A stretch of DNA of 64,000 nt from Sanguibacter suarezii NBRC 16159 (GCF_001552735.1 NZ_BCRT01000021.1:434001-498000); one strand, 5' to 3'; positions 29,374 to 39,111 are shown, counted from the stretch's first letter. Numbers and translations are program-made. The notes: generated by a model not told the origin, from the letters alone.

Positions 29374-30195
29374 TCACGCGGGCAGGACACCCCGGGCGGT
29401 GCAGACCGAGTAGCCCTTGGGCTCGAGCCAGGGCTCGGTGCTCGCACCGAACCAGTCCTCCACCCGGTTGGTCACCCGGTCCACGAGCAGCTGACGCGTG
29501 GCCGGGTTCTCGTCAGCCCCGTAGAGCGTGAACAACGACGTCGCGTAGCGCACCAGCGGACCCGGCTCGGTGAAGACCAGCTCGTTGTCGTGGCGCACCA
29601 CGTCCACCGAGGCGAAGGACCGCCCCACGAGCTCGGCGACGGTGGCCGTGGTGACCCAGTTGGTGTACTCCGGCACCGCCAGGCCCAGCGCGGCGAGCTC
29701 GGTCTCGATGACGTGACGGATCATCGGCACCGTGCGCGCGTGGTTGACGGTCGCCACGAACACCCCGTCATCGGTCAGCACCCGGGCGCACTCGGCGACG
29801 ACCGCCTCGGGGCTGGAGCAGTGATAGAGCATGTGCCGCGAGAGCGCGACGTCCACGGAGCCGTCCGGGAGCGGGATGTCGTCGGCGGAGGCGTGGATCG
29901 CCTCCACCCCGGGGACCTGGCGCGCGGCGAGGTAGGCGGCGTGGGAGATGTCCAGGGCGATCACCCGACCGGTGTGCCCCTCCTCCACGAGCTGCTGGAC
30001 GAAGGAGCCCGTCCCGGACCCGATGTCGAGGACGGTCTCGGCGCCCGTCAGCGTGAGCGCGTCACGGACAGCCGCCTCCACGTCGTCGTCACGGCGGCTG
30101 AAACGCCGGTGGGTGTCCGCCCGGACCTGGAGCGGGGTGAGGTTCGCGTACTCGGCGTCCGAGGCGCGGCGGACGCCGTCCCTGTCGATATCCAT
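29374..30195 (-). CDS. SAM-dependent methyltransferase, class I
   Basis: A 273-residue methyltransferase with motif I VLDIGSGTGSFVQQL, the acidic residue of motif II in VIALDIS, motif IV IPLPDGSVDVALSRHMLYH and ECARVLTDDGVFVAT after it. The pattern fits the small-molecule (Methyltransf_11/25) group. ATG 30195 is chosen because AGAAGG lies 7 nt upstream; a longer reading from 30231 has no site. Substrate unknown; it converges on the gene at 28584. Confidence 0.85.
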   Translation of the reverse strand: MDIDRDGVRRASDAEYANLTPLQVRADTHRRFSRRDDDVEAAVRDALTLTGAETVLDIGSGTGSFVQQLVEEGHTGRVIALDISHAAYLAARQVPGVEAIHASADDIPLPDGSVDVALSRHMLYHCSSPEAVVAECARVLTDDGVFVATVNHARTVPMIRHVIETELAALGLAVPEYTNWVTTATVAELVGRSFASVDVVRHDNELVFTEPGPLVRYATSLFTLYGADENPATRQLLVDRVTNRVEDWFGASTEPWLEPKGYSVCTARGVLPA

Positions 30196-30267
30196 ACGCG
30201 AACCTTCTCCCACGTGAGGGACCTTCGCCACCGGACATACGGGGCCCCGGAGCGGTAGGTTGGCAGG

Positions 30268-31227
30268 ATGCTCGCAGCCTATGTCTCCCGGTTCATGCCC
30301 ACGTCACCCGCCGACGGGCTGTCCGTCGGAGACCGTCCCGCGCCGGCTCCTCGGGAGGGCTGGACCACCGTGACGGTGCGCGCGGCGAGCCTCAACCATC
30401 ACGACCTGTGGTCCCTGCGCGGGATCGGGCTGCGCAGCGAGCAGCTCCCGATGATCCTGGGCACCGACGCCGCCGGGGTGACCGACGACGGCCAGGAGGT
30501 CGTCGTGCACGCGGTGATCGGCGCGGACGGGCACGGCGTCGGGCCGGAGGAGACGCGGACGCTGCTGTCGGAGAAGTACGACGGCACGCTGGCCGAGCAG
30601 GTGGCCGTGCCCACCCACAACCTCGTGCCCAAGCCCCCGGAGCTGAGCTTTGTCGAGGCGGCCTGCGTGCCGACCGCGTGGCTGACCGCCTACCGGATGC
30701 TGTTCCGCACCGCCGCCCTCAAGCCGGGGCAGTCCGTGCTGGTCCAGGGCGCCGGCGGCGGGCTGGCCTCGGCCGCGATCACGCTGGCCGCAGCGGCTGG
30801 CATCGAGGTGTTCGTCACCTCCCGCAGCGGCGCCAAGCGCACCGCCGCCCTCGGCCTCGGCGCGAGCCGCGCCGTCGAGCCCGGCGGCCGGCTGCCGCAC
30901 CGGGTCGACGCGGTCATCGAGAGCGTCGGCGCGGCCACCTGGTCCCACTCGGTCCGCTCCGTGCGGCCCGGGGGCATCATCGCCGTCGCCGGCGCGACGT
31001 CAGGGGATCCCACCGCGGCCGAGCTCACCCGGATCTTCTTCAACGAGATCACCGTGGCCGGCACGACGATGGGCACCCGCGAGGAGCTGACCGACCTCCT
31101 GGCCTTCATGGTCCGCGCGGACCTGCGCCCGCGCATCGACACGGTGATGCACCTCTCCCAGGCGCGCGAGGCGATGGTCCGCCTGGCCGAGGGCGAGCAC
31201 GTCGGGAAGATCGTGCTCACGCCGTGA
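30268..31227 (+). CDS. Zinc-type alcohol dehydrogenase-like / quinone oxidoreductase (MDR)
   Basis: A 319-residue medium-chain dehydrogenase/reductase with the N-terminal GroES-like fold (ASLNHHDLWSLRGIG, LGTDAAGVTDDGQEV) and a Rossmann domain (LVQGAGGGLASAAITLA). It lacks the Cys-rich structural zinc loop, so it belongs to the quinone-reductase-like subgroup. ATG 30268 lies 6 nt downstream of a TAGGTT box (30256-30261), consistent with leaderless expression. Its stop overlaps the next gene (GTGA), so the two are co-translated. Confidence 0.87.
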   Translation: MLAAYVSRFMPTSPADGLSVGDRPAPAPREGWTTVTVRAASLNHHDLWSLRGIGLRSEQLPMILGTDAAGVTDDGQEVVVHAVIGADGHGVGPEETRTLLSEKYDGTLAEQVAVPTHNLVPKPPELSFVEAACVPTAWLTAYRMLFRTAALKPGQSVLVQGAGGGLASAAITLAAAAGIEVFVTSRSGAKRTAALGLGASRAVEPGGRLPHRVDAVIESVGAATWSHSVRSVRPGGIIAVAGATSGDPTAAELTRIFFNEITVAGTTMGTREELTDLLAFMVRADLRPRIDTVMHLSQAREAMVRLAEGEHVGKIVLTP

Positions 31228-32378
31228 CCGACCGCGTCCCGCTGCCGCGCTTCTTGTCCGGGTCGGTGCCCGGGCCGGCGCCGCGCTCGGCGCACCACCC
31301 GGCGCGCGGGGAGGTGCCCGACGGCGTGGTGCCCGCTCTGGACGCCCAGCTGTCCGAGGTCATCGCGGAGGAGCTGGACGCACGCACCCGGGTGGTCAGC
31401 GCCCGCAGCGCGGACGCCGCGTGGGCGCCGGACGCGCTCGGACCCGGTTTCGAGGTGCGCACGCTGCCCCTGGCTCCCGACGACGAGGGGGACGTCGTCG
31501 CCTCCCTCGTGCGGCTGCGCACGTCGGCGTCCATGCGCTCGGCGCGGGCTGTGCTGTACGTGCACGGCTGGAGCGACTACTTCTTCCAGACCGAGACCGC
31601 GCACTTCTGGGACCGGCTGGGGGTCGCCTTCTACGCCCTCGACCTGCGCAAGTACGGTCGCAGCCTGCGGCCTGGGCAGACGCCGGGGTACACCGACGAC
31701 CTCACCGTCTACGACGAAGAGCTCGAGGCGGCCCTCACCGCGATCCGCGCCGACCTGGGGCACAACACCTCGATCATGCTGCACGGCCACTCCACCGGCG
31801 GGCTCACCGCCGTGCTGTGGGCCAACCGCAACCCCGGGGAGACCGCCGGCCTGGTGCTCAACAGCCCATGGCTGGAGCTGCAGGGCTCGGCGGTGCTGCG
31901 CACCGTCTCCGCGCCGGCGATCAACCGCCTCGCGCGGTTCCAGCCCAAGACGCCGCTGCCCAACATCGACGCCGGCTTCTATGCCCGCACGGTCCGCAAG
32001 GCCGACGGCGGGGAGTGGGAGTTCAACGAGACGTGGCGCCCCACGCCGGCCTTCCCCGTCCGGGCGGGCTGGTTGCACGCGGTGATCAGGGGGCACTCCG
32101 AGGTGGCCCGCGGTCTGCACGTCACCCAGCCGGTCCTCATGCTCGCATCCTCCCGCACGCTCATGTCCGCGCGGTGGTCCGACGAGATGCGCGCGAGCGA
32201 CATCGTGCTCGACGTCGAGCTGCTCGCCCGTCGCGCCATCCAGCTCGGTCCCACCGTCACGGTGTGCCGCATCGACGGCGGTCTGCACGACCTCGCTCTG
32301 TCGACCTCACCCGTGCGGGCGCAGTACTACGCGCAGATCGCCCGGTGGTCGTCCGCCTACGGGTGGGCGTCGAGCTGA
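31224..32378 (+). CDS. Alpha/beta hydrolase (serine aminopeptidase S33-like)
   Basis: A 384-residue hydrolase-fold protein: oxyanion region VLYVHGWSDYFF, nucleophile elbow HGHSTGG (serine in the centre), and a C-terminal DGGLHDLALS with the likely catalytic histidine. This is the Hydrolase_4/monoacylglycerol-lipase-like group. GTG 31224 overlaps the stop of the MDR gene by 4 bp, so both enzymes may act on one pathway. Substrate unknown. Confidence 0.85.
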   Translation: MTDRVPLPRFLSGSVPGPAPRSAHHPARGEVPDGVVPALDAQLSEVIAEELDARTRVVSARSADAAWAPDALGPGFEVRTLPLAPDDEGDVVASLVRLRTSASMRSARAVLYVHGWSDYFFQTETAHFWDRLGVAFYALDLRKYGRSLRPGQTPGYTDDLTVYDEELEAALTAIRADLGHNTSIMLHGHSTGGLTAVLWANRNPGETAGLVLNSPWLELQGSAVLRTVSAPAINRLARFQPKTPLPNIDAGFYARTVRKADGGEWEFNETWRPTPAFPVRAGWLHAVIRGHSEVARGLHVTQPVLMLASSRTLMSARWSDEMRASDIVLDVELLARRAIQLGPTVTVCRIDGGLHDLALSTSPVRAQYYAQIARWSSAYGWASS

Positions 32379-32406
32379 CCGCGCCGGGCGAAGCAGGCCA
32401 GGACAG

Positions 32407-33588
32407 CTAGGCGCGCAGCTCGGCGAGGGTGGCCCCGTGGTCTCCGGCCCGCCAGACGCGCCACCCGTCGGAGGCAGTGCCCCCGGACACGGCGCTGGCC
32501 GCCCACGTCGGATCGGCGTACCGCACACCTGCGTCAGTGTGCAGGGAGCCGTCCGGGTGGAGCACCACCTCGAAGCGCTCCCCGCGCCGGTGGCGCAACC
32601 ACACCAGGGCCAGCGGTTCCGCCAGCTCCCTGGCCAGCGCGGCGAGCTGGGAGTCGACCGGTCCGACGACCGCGCCGGGGTCGCGCGGCGGGGCGAGAAG
32701 GTCCAGGGCCGGGGACACCTCCTGGTCGTCGGCGGGTGGGGGCAGGTCGGAGGGGCGCGCCGGGAGGGCGGGCAGGCCGTGCGGGAGGTCGAGGAAGACC
32801 GGGACGTAGGCGGGGGCCTCGTCGTCAGGGTCCGGTGACACCGGCACCGGGGCGGTCGCTCCTGCCGGTGGTGCCACCGTGCCGAAGGCCGACCGCAGCT
32901 CCCCGGGACCCTGCGCCGCCGCGGGAGGGACGACCGGCAGCGCCCCGGTGAGCGCGTGCTCGACGGCGCGCCGGGCGGCCACGACCCGCGCGGGGACGGC
33001 CGCCGCGGTCACGGAGGTCGCTGCACCGTGTGCCAGCGGCGACACGTCGACAAGGTGCTGCCCGTCCTGGCCGGCGACCAGACCGACGTGCAGCAGCTCC
33101 ACGCGCGCGGCCCCTGAGCGCAGGAACTCCACGCTCGGCAGCAGCGCGGCCTCGACCTCCGCGCACACGATGACCAGGCGGACCGTGCCGAGCGCCGAGC
33201 TCGGTGCCTGGTGGCGGGCCGCCGGGGCGGCGTCGACGAGCTCCCGGAGGGCGGCGTGGAAGCGGTCCGGGCCGCCGGGGTGCAGGGCCGCCAGGTCCCC
33301 GCGGGTCAGGCGCGCTGCCTGGCCTGCGGCGTCGAGCGCCTCGAGCAGGTCCGAGGCGGTGAGCCGCGCCACGATCTGCACGACGACGGGGGAACCGGAG
33401 GAGTCCAGGGCCAGGAGGTCCGCTGCCGCGCGGGGCTTCTCGGCGACCGTGACCACCGGCTCCCCGAGGAGGACGGACAGGTGCTCGCTGACCACCGCAC
33501 GGGCGGCGGCGGAGAAGGCTGCGTCGTCGGGCTGGGTGGTCGCCACGGGGAGGGCGCGCCTGGCTCCCCGGATGTCGAACAACGGCAT
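32407..33588 (-). CDS. Conserved actinobacterial protein of unknown function
   Basis: A 393-residue cytoplasmic protein with no recognised domain. Residues about 20-110 (VTVAEKPRAAADLLALDSSG, PVVVQIVARLTASDLLEALD) weakly recall the N-terminal layout of restriction-endonuclease-like folds, with 'DLLALD' and 'VVVQI' strands, but the catalytic lysine pattern is not convincing. The middle is Pro/Ala-rich and the end has a small beta-rich part (FEVVLHPDGSLHTDAGVRYADP). ATG 33588 lies 6 nt after a TACGAT box (33595-33600); there is no Shine-Dalgarno, so it is probably leaderless. Confidence 0.7.
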   Translation of the reverse strand: MPLFDIRGARRALPVATTQPDDAAFSAAARAVVSEHLSVLLGEPVVTVAEKPRAAADLLALDSSGSPVVVQIVARLTASDLLEALDAAGQAARLTRGDLAALHPGGPDRFHAALRELVDAAPAARHQAPSSALGTVRLVIVCAEVEAALLPSVEFLRSGAARVELLHVGLVAGQDGQHLVDVSPLAHGAATSVTAAAVPARVVAARRAVEHALTGALPVVPPAAAQGPGELRSAFGTVAPPAGATAPVPVSPDPDDEAPAYVPVFLDLPHGLPALPARPSDLPPPADDQEVSPALDLLAPPRDPGAVVGPVDSQLAALARELAEPLALVWLRHRRGERFEVVLHPDGSLHTDAGVRYADPTWAASAVSGGTASDGWRVWRAGDHGATLAELRA

Positions 33589-33684
33589 GGGGAAATCGTA
33601 GACTAGCCGTCAACCGGCACTATACAGTCCAAAGCCCCACAGAACCGGCGAGTGCGATGCGCTCGTGGCCGCTAGCATTCCTCC

Positions 33685-34137
33685 ATGGGAATCACGCTGC
33701 TGTTCATGAAGGTCGAAGACGGCGACAAGGTGGACGCGGACAAGGCCGCGGTCGCACGCCTGCTCGAGCAGCGCGGGCTGCGCGTCGTCGAGGGGCCGGA
33801 CGGCGGCCAGATCGTCACCCATGACGGCCAGCCGCTGACCTTCGACGGCAGCCCCTCGGACATGTTCCTCGGACACCTCGACGACCCCGAACCGTTGATC
33901 GGTGCCATCTCCCACGCCACGCTCACTGCACAGGAGTGCGAGTTCGTCTACGACCTGTGCGTCGCCGCCGGCTTCCTCATCGTCCACGTCCCGGGCGGTC
34001 CCCTGTACGTCGTGCCGGAGCGCAATCACGCGCCCGAGGACGTTCCCGACCTCGACGACACCGCCTGGGTCACCAGCAGCGCCGAGCTCGCCCACGTGCT
34101 CTCGGGTGAGGACCGGTCTGCCGAGCCCGCCCTGTGA
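33685..34137 (+). CDS. Small acidic protein of unknown function
   Basis: A 150-residue soluble, acidic protein, starting MGITLLFMKVEDGDKVDADK, without a recognised domain or membrane segment. It has good coding bias throughout. ATG 33685 lies 6 nt after a TAGCAT box (33673-33678), and there is no Shine-Dalgarno, so it is probably transcribed leaderless and divergently from the preceding gene, the two promoters being about 75 bp apart. Confidence 0.65.
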   Translation: MGITLLFMKVEDGDKVDADKAAVARLLEQRGLRVVEGPDGGQIVTHDGQPLTFDGSPSDMFLGHLDDPEPLIGAISHATLTAQECEFVYDLCVAAGFLIVHVPGGPLYVVPERNHAPEDVPDLDDTAWVTSSAELAHVLSGEDRSAEPAL

Positions 34138-34176
34138 CGGGATCAGCTGCTGAGCGCTGAGCGCTGAGGCATGGCC

Positions 34177-34473
34177 TCAGCCTTCGGCGAGGCGGGCCTC
34201 CACGCGCTCCACCTTGCCGGTGAGCTCACCGGTGTGACCGGGGCGGATGTCCGCCTTGAGCACGAGGGACACCCGGTGCCCACCGGCACCCACGGCCTCG
34301 GTGGCGCGCTTGATGACGTCCATGCACTCGTCCCACTCACCCTCGATGGTGGTGAACATGGCGTCGGTGCGGTTGGGCAGGCCGGACTCGCGGACGATCC
34401 GGACGGCGTCGGCGACGGCGTCGGTCACGGACTCACCAGAACCGAGCGGGGCAACTGAGAAGGCGAAGAGCAT
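34177..34473 (-). CDS. Thiamine-binding-type protein (MTH1187/YkoF-like, DUF77)
   Basis: A 98-residue ferredoxin-like-fold protein: MLFAFSVAPLGSGESVTDAV, then VRESGLPNRTDAMFTTIEGEWDECM and the C-terminal SLVLKADIRPG. The family 'MLFA.SV.P.G.....V..AV...+..SGL......M.T..EGEWDE' pattern is complete. Members of this family can bind thiamine or hydroxymethylpyrimidine, but the physiological role is not established. ATG 34473 is chosen because it gives the family start; upstream in-frame sequence is non-coding. Confidence 0.85.
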   Translation of the reverse strand: MLFAFSVAPLGSGESVTDAVADAVRIVRESGLPNRTDAMFTTIEGEWDECMDVIKRATEAVGAGGHRVSLVLKADIRPGHTGELTGKVERVEARLAEG

Positions 34474-34650
34474 GCCCCCCAACCTGTCACCTCCGGGCGA
34501 CGAAGTCGAGCGTGACGTGCGTCGCACAGGGCCCTGATCGGGACCTTCCGCCTGGCCTGGCGTCACGGTCGACACCTAGGCTCCCGACTGCGCTGTGTCC
34601 GCTGCCCGCACCCGGGCACGCCTGAGGCGCCCCCACCCGAAAGGTCCGTC

Positions 34651-35325
34651 GTGACTCCTTCTGCTGCACCCGCCGTCCCCGCTGCGCCTGTCGCCACCGC
34701 TGACCCGGTTGCGTCCGCACCGGCCTCCTCCCTCGCGTCAGGGCTGGTGGCGACCGCCCACCGGGCCGTGGCCGACCCGGGCCCGCTCGGCCTCGGGGCG
34801 TTCGCGCTGACCACCTTCATCCTGTCGGTGTTCAACGCCGGGATCCTCGACTCGGCCCTCGAGCCGGTCGTGCTGCCGGTCGCCCTGTTCTACGGGGGCC
34901 TCGTCCAGCTGCTCGCCGGGATGTGGGAGTTCGTCAAGAACAACACCTTCGGCGCGCTGGCCTTCTCCTCCTACGGCGCGTTCTGGATGTCCTTCGCCGC
35001 CTACGTGAAGTTCGTCGTCCCGGAGCTGCCCGCCGGGTCCGCGCACCAGGCCACCGGCCTGTTCCTGCTGGCCTGGACCATCTTCACGGTCTACATGACC
35101 GTCGTGACGCTGAAGATCTCGGTCGGCCTCATGTCGGTGTTCGTGCCGCTGGCGATCACCTTCGCCCTGCTCACCGTCGGGGCGTTCGCCCAGGCTCCCA
35201 CGGTCACGAACATCGCCGGGATGGTGGGCCTGCTGACCGCGGCGACCGCCTGGTACAACTCCTTCGCCGGAGTCCTCAACACCACGTGGAAGCGCACCGT
35301 CCTGCCCCTCGGCCCCCGCGGCTGA
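34651..35325 (+). CDS. satP: Acetate/succinate transporter (GPR1/FUN34/SatP family)
   Basis: A 224-residue protein with six predicted membrane spans, beginning with the family motif region DPGPLGLGAFALTTFILSVFNAG (the N-P-[AV]-P-[LF]-G-L motif, here D-P-G-P-L-G-L) and continuing through FYGGLVQLLAGMWEFVKNNTFGA, FSSYGAFWMSF and a final AWYNSFAGV. It takes up acetate by proton symport in known cases. GTG 34651 has AAAGG at 8 nt. The N-terminal 35 residues are Ala/Pro/Val-rich and not part of the fold. Confidence 0.9.
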   Translation: MTPSAAPAVPAAPVATADPVASAPASSLASGLVATAHRAVADPGPLGLGAFALTTFILSVFNAGILDSALEPVVLPVALFYGGLVQLLAGMWEFVKNNTFGALAFSSYGAFWMSFAAYVKFVVPELPAGSAHQATGLFLLAWTIFTVYMTVVTLKISVGLMSVFVPLAITFALLTVGAFAQAPTVTNIAGMVGLLTAATAWYNSFAGVLNTTWKRTVLPLGPRG

Positions 35326-35364
35326 CCTCTCACCGAGACATCTCAGCCGCAGGGTCGAGGCAGC

Positions 35365-36018
35365 TCAGCTGTAGGACTGCAGGGCCCGGTCGATGGGGAT
35401 CGGGCCCGTGTTGAACTCGATGAACCGGCCGATGGTGCCGGGCAGGTCCAGGACCGCGGCGGCCACCGCCGCGACGTCGTCGCGAGGCACGGTCGTGCCC
35501 TCCAGGTGCGCACCGATCTCGATCTCCCCGGTCCCCGGGTCGTCGGTCAGCGCGCTCGGGCCCAGGATGGTCCAGTCCAGCGACGAGGACCGCAGGTACT
35601 CGTCCGCGGCGGCCTTGGCCTCGGCGTAGGCGAAGAAGCTGTCCTCGGGCGGCACACCGTGCTGGAGCCGGGCTCCCTTGTAGGACACCATGACGTAGCG
35701 CTTGACTTGAGCGGCCTGCGCGGCGTCGATCGAGCGGATGGCTGCGTCCCGGTCCACGGCGTAGGTGCGTTCGGGCGAGCCGCCGCCCGCCCCGGCCGAC
35801 CACACGACGGCGTCGTGCCCGGCGAGCGTCTTGGCGAGCGCGTCCGGGCCGAGCCGCTCGACGTCGGCGACGACGGGCGCGGCGCCGGTGTCGGCGACGT
35901 CCTTGCGCTGGTGCGCGCTACGGATGATCGAGGTGACGTCATGGCCGGACGTGGTCAGCAGACGTGCAAGACGCAGCGCCACCTTGCCATGCCCTCCGAT
36001 GATCGCGATGCGTGACAT
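35365..36018 (-). CDS. NAD(P)H-binding atypical short-chain dehydrogenase
   Basis: A 217-residue Rossmann protein of the NmrA/NAD(P)-binding_10 type, with RIAIIGGHGKVALRLARLL at the N-terminus, VVADVERLG, VWSAGAGGGSPERTYAVDRDAAIRSIDAA and the late ILGPSALTDDPGTG. The Gly-rich motif GGHGKVA is that of the YwnB/DUF4 group of small sugar-epimerase-like proteins. ATG 36018 has AAGGGA at 6 nt. The substrate is unknown. Confidence 0.85.
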   Translation of the reverse strand: MSRIAIIGGHGKVALRLARLLTTSGHDVTSIIRSAHQRKDVADTGAAPVVADVERLGPDALAKTLAGHDAVVWSAGAGGGSPERTYAVDRDAAIRSIDAAQAAQVKRYVMVSYKGARLQHGVPPEDSFFAYAEAKAAADEYLRSSSLDWTILGPSALTDDPGTGEIEIGAHLEGTTVPRDDVAAVAAAVLDLPGTIGRFIEFNTGPIPIDRALQSYS

Positions 36019-36072
36019 GGTGGTCCCTTCAGATGGTCGATGAGACGCCACGGGGGCGCCGTCACCGGCAGG

Positions 36073-39015
36073 TCAGAGTCGGTCGGCCAACAGCTCCGCG
36101 AGTGCCTTGCCCTTCACCCCGGCGAGGTCGTCGGCCTGGGTGCGGCAGGAGAAACCGTCCGCGAGGAAGATGTCGCCGTGCTCAGCCTGCCGCAACGCAG
36201 GCAGGAGCGCATTTTCAGCGACTGCGACGGAGACGTCGTAGTGCCCCTTCTCCATGCCGAAGTTCCCGGCGAGCCCGCAGCACCCGGCCAGCGTGGTGAT
36301 GGTGGCACCGGCGCCGCGCAGCAGCGCCTCGTCGGTCCCGTAGCCCATGACGGAGTACTGGTGGCAGTGCGGCTGGGCGACGGCGGTGACGTCGGACAGG
36401 TCAGGCATGACCCACCCGGAGTCTGGCCCGGGGGCGGTCTCGGGGTCGGTGAGGAGCTCGGCGAGGGTGTGGGTGGCGGCGGAGACCGCGTGGGCCCGCG
36501 GGTCGTCGGGGAAGAGGTCGACGAGGTCCGAGCGCAGCACCGCGGTGCACGACGGCTCCAGCCCCACGATCGGGATCCCGTTGACCGCGAAGGGCCCGAG
36601 GGTGTCCATGAGCGTGGACAGCTTCTTCTTGGCGCCGTCGAGCTGGCCCGTGCTGATCCAGGTGAGCCCGCAGCACGCCTCGTCGGTGGGGATGACCACG
36701 TCGTACCCCGCTGCGAGCAGCACCTTCACGGCGGCCTCGGGCACGGAGGGGGCGAGGGCGTCGCTGAAGGAGTCCGTCCACAGCACCACCTTCGGCTTGC
36801 GGGTGGCCGCGGACTGCCCCTCCGCAGACTGCCCGACGCCGGCCCGTGAGGTCGCGGCGAGGGCCGCTCCCTCGCGCTTCCACCACGTGCGGAAGGGCAC
36901 GTCGGCGAAGGTCGGCATCGACCGCCGGGTGTCCATCCCGCCGAGGGTCAGCACGAGCTTGGAGAGCGGCTTGATTCTCAGCGCGAAGTTCACCAGCTTG
37001 GGCATCCGGCTGATGAGCCGGGTCCAGCGCGGCAGCCAGCCCAGGGCGTAGTGGTTCATCGGCCGCAGCCGGCCCTTGTAGGTGTTGTGCAGCACCTCGG
37101 ACTTGAGCTGGGCCATGTCCACCCCGGCCGGGCAGTCGCTCGAGCAGGCCTTGCAGCTCAGGCACAGGTCGAGGGCGTCGTGCACCTCGGGCGAGCGCCA
37201 GCCGCCGGTGACCAGGGTCCCGTTGGCCATCTCCTGGAGCACCCGGGCGCGACCGCGCGTGGAGTCCTTCTCGTCCTTGGTTGCCAGGTAGGACGGGCAC
37301 ATGAAGCCGCCCGCCGCGGTCGAGTCGGCCCGGCACTTGCCCACGCCCACGCAGCGGTGGATCGCCTGGGTGAAGTCGCCGTGGTCGTGGGTGAAGCTGA
37401 AGCCGCTCTTCGCCAGGATCGGCTTGGCGTGCGGGCGGCGCAGGTCCGCGTCGATCGCGTTGGGGCGCACGAGCACGCCGGGGTTGAGCAGGTCGCGTGG
37501 GTCGAAGAGGGCCTTGAACTGCTCGAACATCGTGATCGCCTCGGGCGAGTACATGGCCGGCAGCAGCTCCGAGCGCGCGCGGCCGTCGCCGTGCTCCCCG
37601 GACAGAGACCCGCCGTACTTGCCCACCAGGGCGGCGGCCTGGGTCATGAAGGACCGCAGGATGTCCCCAGAGGTCTCCAGCGGGATGTCGATGCGCAGGT
37701 GCACGCAGCCGTCGCCGAAGTGCCCGTAGGGCAGGCCGTCCACGCCGAACTCCGCCATGAGCGCGTCGAGGTCGCGCAGGTACGCCCCGAGCTGGGCGGG
37801 CGGCACGGCCGAGTCCTCCCAGCCGGGCCACGCCTGGGCACCCGACGGCGTGCGCCCGGCCAGTCCGGCGCCGTCGGCCCGGATCTGCCACATGGCGGTG
37901 GCCTCGGGTCCGGCGGGCAAGATGCGCGTGGCGGTGGTGCCCGAGTCGCGCACGATCGCCTCGGCGTTGGCCAACGCCTCGGCGGCCGACGACCCGCCCA
38001 CCTCGACCATGAGCCAGCCGCCGCCCGGCGGCAGGGCCGGGACGGTGCCCGCGCCCTTGGCGCGGCGCACGACGTCGACCAGGCGGGCGTCGAGGCCCTC
38101 GATCGCGAGCGGGGAGTGGGCGAGCAGGGCCGGGACGGCGTCGGCCGCGGCGGGCATGTCCGGGTAGCCGAGCACGACGAGGGTGGGCGCGCCGGCGATC
38201 GGCACGAGGCGGACAGTGGCCCCCAGCAGGGACATGACCGTGCCCTCGGTGCCCACGAGCGCGCGGGCGAGGTGGGTGCCGTTCTCGGGCAGCAGGTGCT
38301 CGAGGGAGTAGCCGGAGACCTGGCGGCCGAAGCGCCCCAGCTCGGTGCGCAGCAGCGCCAGGTTCGCGGTGACGAGCTCCCCCAGGCCGGGGACGCGGTC
38401 CACGCCCTGCCCGTCCGGGCCCGCGGTGAAGCGCCGGCCGAGGCCGTCGACGACGTCGAGGTCGACGACGTTGTCCGAGGTGCGCCCGTAGGCCACCGCG
38501 TGCGGGCCGCAGGCGTTGTTCCCGATCATCCCGCCGAGGGTCGCGCGGTTCTGGGTCGAGGGGTCCGGGCCGAAGCGCAGCCCGTGCGGGGCGGCGGCCT
38601 TCTGCAGGGAGGACATGATGACGCCGGGGTCGATCCGGGCCGTGCGGGCCTCGGGGTCGATCTCGTGGATGGTGTTGACGTGCCGGGAGAAGTCGATGAC
38701 GACGCCGGGGCCGATCGAGTTCCCGGCGCAGGACGTGCCGGCGCCGCGGGCGGTGATCGCCACACCGGCCTCGCGGGTCACGGTGATCGCGGCGAGCGCG
38801 TCGTCGACGTCCTTGGGGATGACCACGACCTGCGGCACCACGCGGTAGTTGGAGGCGTCCGTGGTGTACTCGGCGCGACGCAGGGAGGAGTCGGAGACCT
38901 CTCCGTCGACGCTGGCCCGCAGCGCGGCCACGAGGGCTGCGCGGGCATCGGCGGCGGACCGGGCGGACTGGGGTGCGCCGGGACCGGTGATCTCAACATC
39001 TACTGGGCTTGCCAC
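36073..39015 (-). CDS. FAD-binding and [4Fe-4S]/CCG-domain oxidoreductase (glycolate/D-lactate dehydrogenase-like)
   Basis: A 980-residue fusion of a GlcD-like flavoprotein and a GlcF-like iron-sulfur protein. The N-terminal half has the FAD-binding PCMH fold (ITARGAGTSCAGNSIG near 85-100, TLGGMIGNNACGPHAVAYGRT) and the FAD-linked oxidase C-terminal domain (GHFGDGCVHLRIDI, SGEHGDGRARSELLP). The C-terminal half has cluster motifs CVGVGKC and CLSCKACSSDCP and two CCG motifs (CCGLTW near 775, CCGLAGNFGMEKG near 911). It probably oxidises a 2-hydroxy acid such as D-lactate or D-2-hydroxyglutarate and passes electrons to quinone. GTG 39015 has GGGAG at 9 nt. Confidence 0.9.
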   Translation of the reverse strand: MASPVDVEITGPGAPQSARSAADARAALVAALRASVDGEVSDSSLRRAEYTTDASNYRVVPQVVVIPKDVDDALAAITVTREAGVAITARGAGTSCAGNSIGPGVVIDFSRHVNTIHEIDPEARTARIDPGVIMSSLQKAAAPHGLRFGPDPSTQNRATLGGMIGNNACGPHAVAYGRTSDNVVDLDVVDGLGRRFTAGPDGQGVDRVPGLGELVTANLALLRTELGRFGRQVSGYSLEHLLPENGTHLARALVGTEGTVMSLLGATVRLVPIAGAPTLVVLGYPDMPAAADAVPALLAHSPLAIEGLDARLVDVVRRAKGAGTVPALPPGGGWLMVEVGGSSAAEALANAEAIVRDSGTTATRILPAGPEATAMWQIRADGAGLAGRTPSGAQAWPGWEDSAVPPAQLGAYLRDLDALMAEFGVDGLPYGHFGDGCVHLRIDIPLETSGDILRSFMTQAAALVGKYGGSLSGEHGDGRARSELLPAMYSPEAITMFEQFKALFDPRDLLNPGVLVRPNAIDADLRRPHAKPILAKSGFSFTHDHGDFTQAIHRCVGVGKCRADSTAAGGFMCPSYLATKDEKDSTRGRARVLQEMANGTLVTGGWRSPEVHDALDLCLSCKACSSDCPAGVDMAQLKSEVLHNTYKGRLRPMNHYALGWLPRWTRLISRMPKLVNFALRIKPLSKLVLTLGGMDTRRSMPTFADVPFRTWWKREGAALAATSRAGVGQSAEGQSAATRKPKVVLWTDSFSDALAPSVPEAAVKVLLAAGYDVVIPTDEACCGLTWISTGQLDGAKKKLSTLMDTLGPFAVNGIPIVGLEPSCTAVLRSDLVDLFPDDPRAHAVSAATHTLAELLTDPETAPGPDSGWVMPDLSDVTAVAQPHCHQYSVMGYGTDEALLRGAGATITTLAGCCGLAGNFGMEKGHYDVSVAVAENALLPALRQAEHGDIFLADGFSCRTQADDLAGVKGKALAELLADRL

Positions 39016-39111
39016 AGCGACATTCTCCCACCGACGCCGCGATGGTCGGCTGGGACTTCCAGGGATCGAAACGGCGGGGGGCGACGCACAGCGCTCTGGC
39101 ACAGTACTCCC

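Noticed and set aside
27578-32415. Repeated CAGGACAGCTAGGC at 27580 and 32400
   Set aside because: Both copies are between convergent genes and overlap or adjoin stop codons (CTAG); only two short copies exist, so no claim of an element is made.
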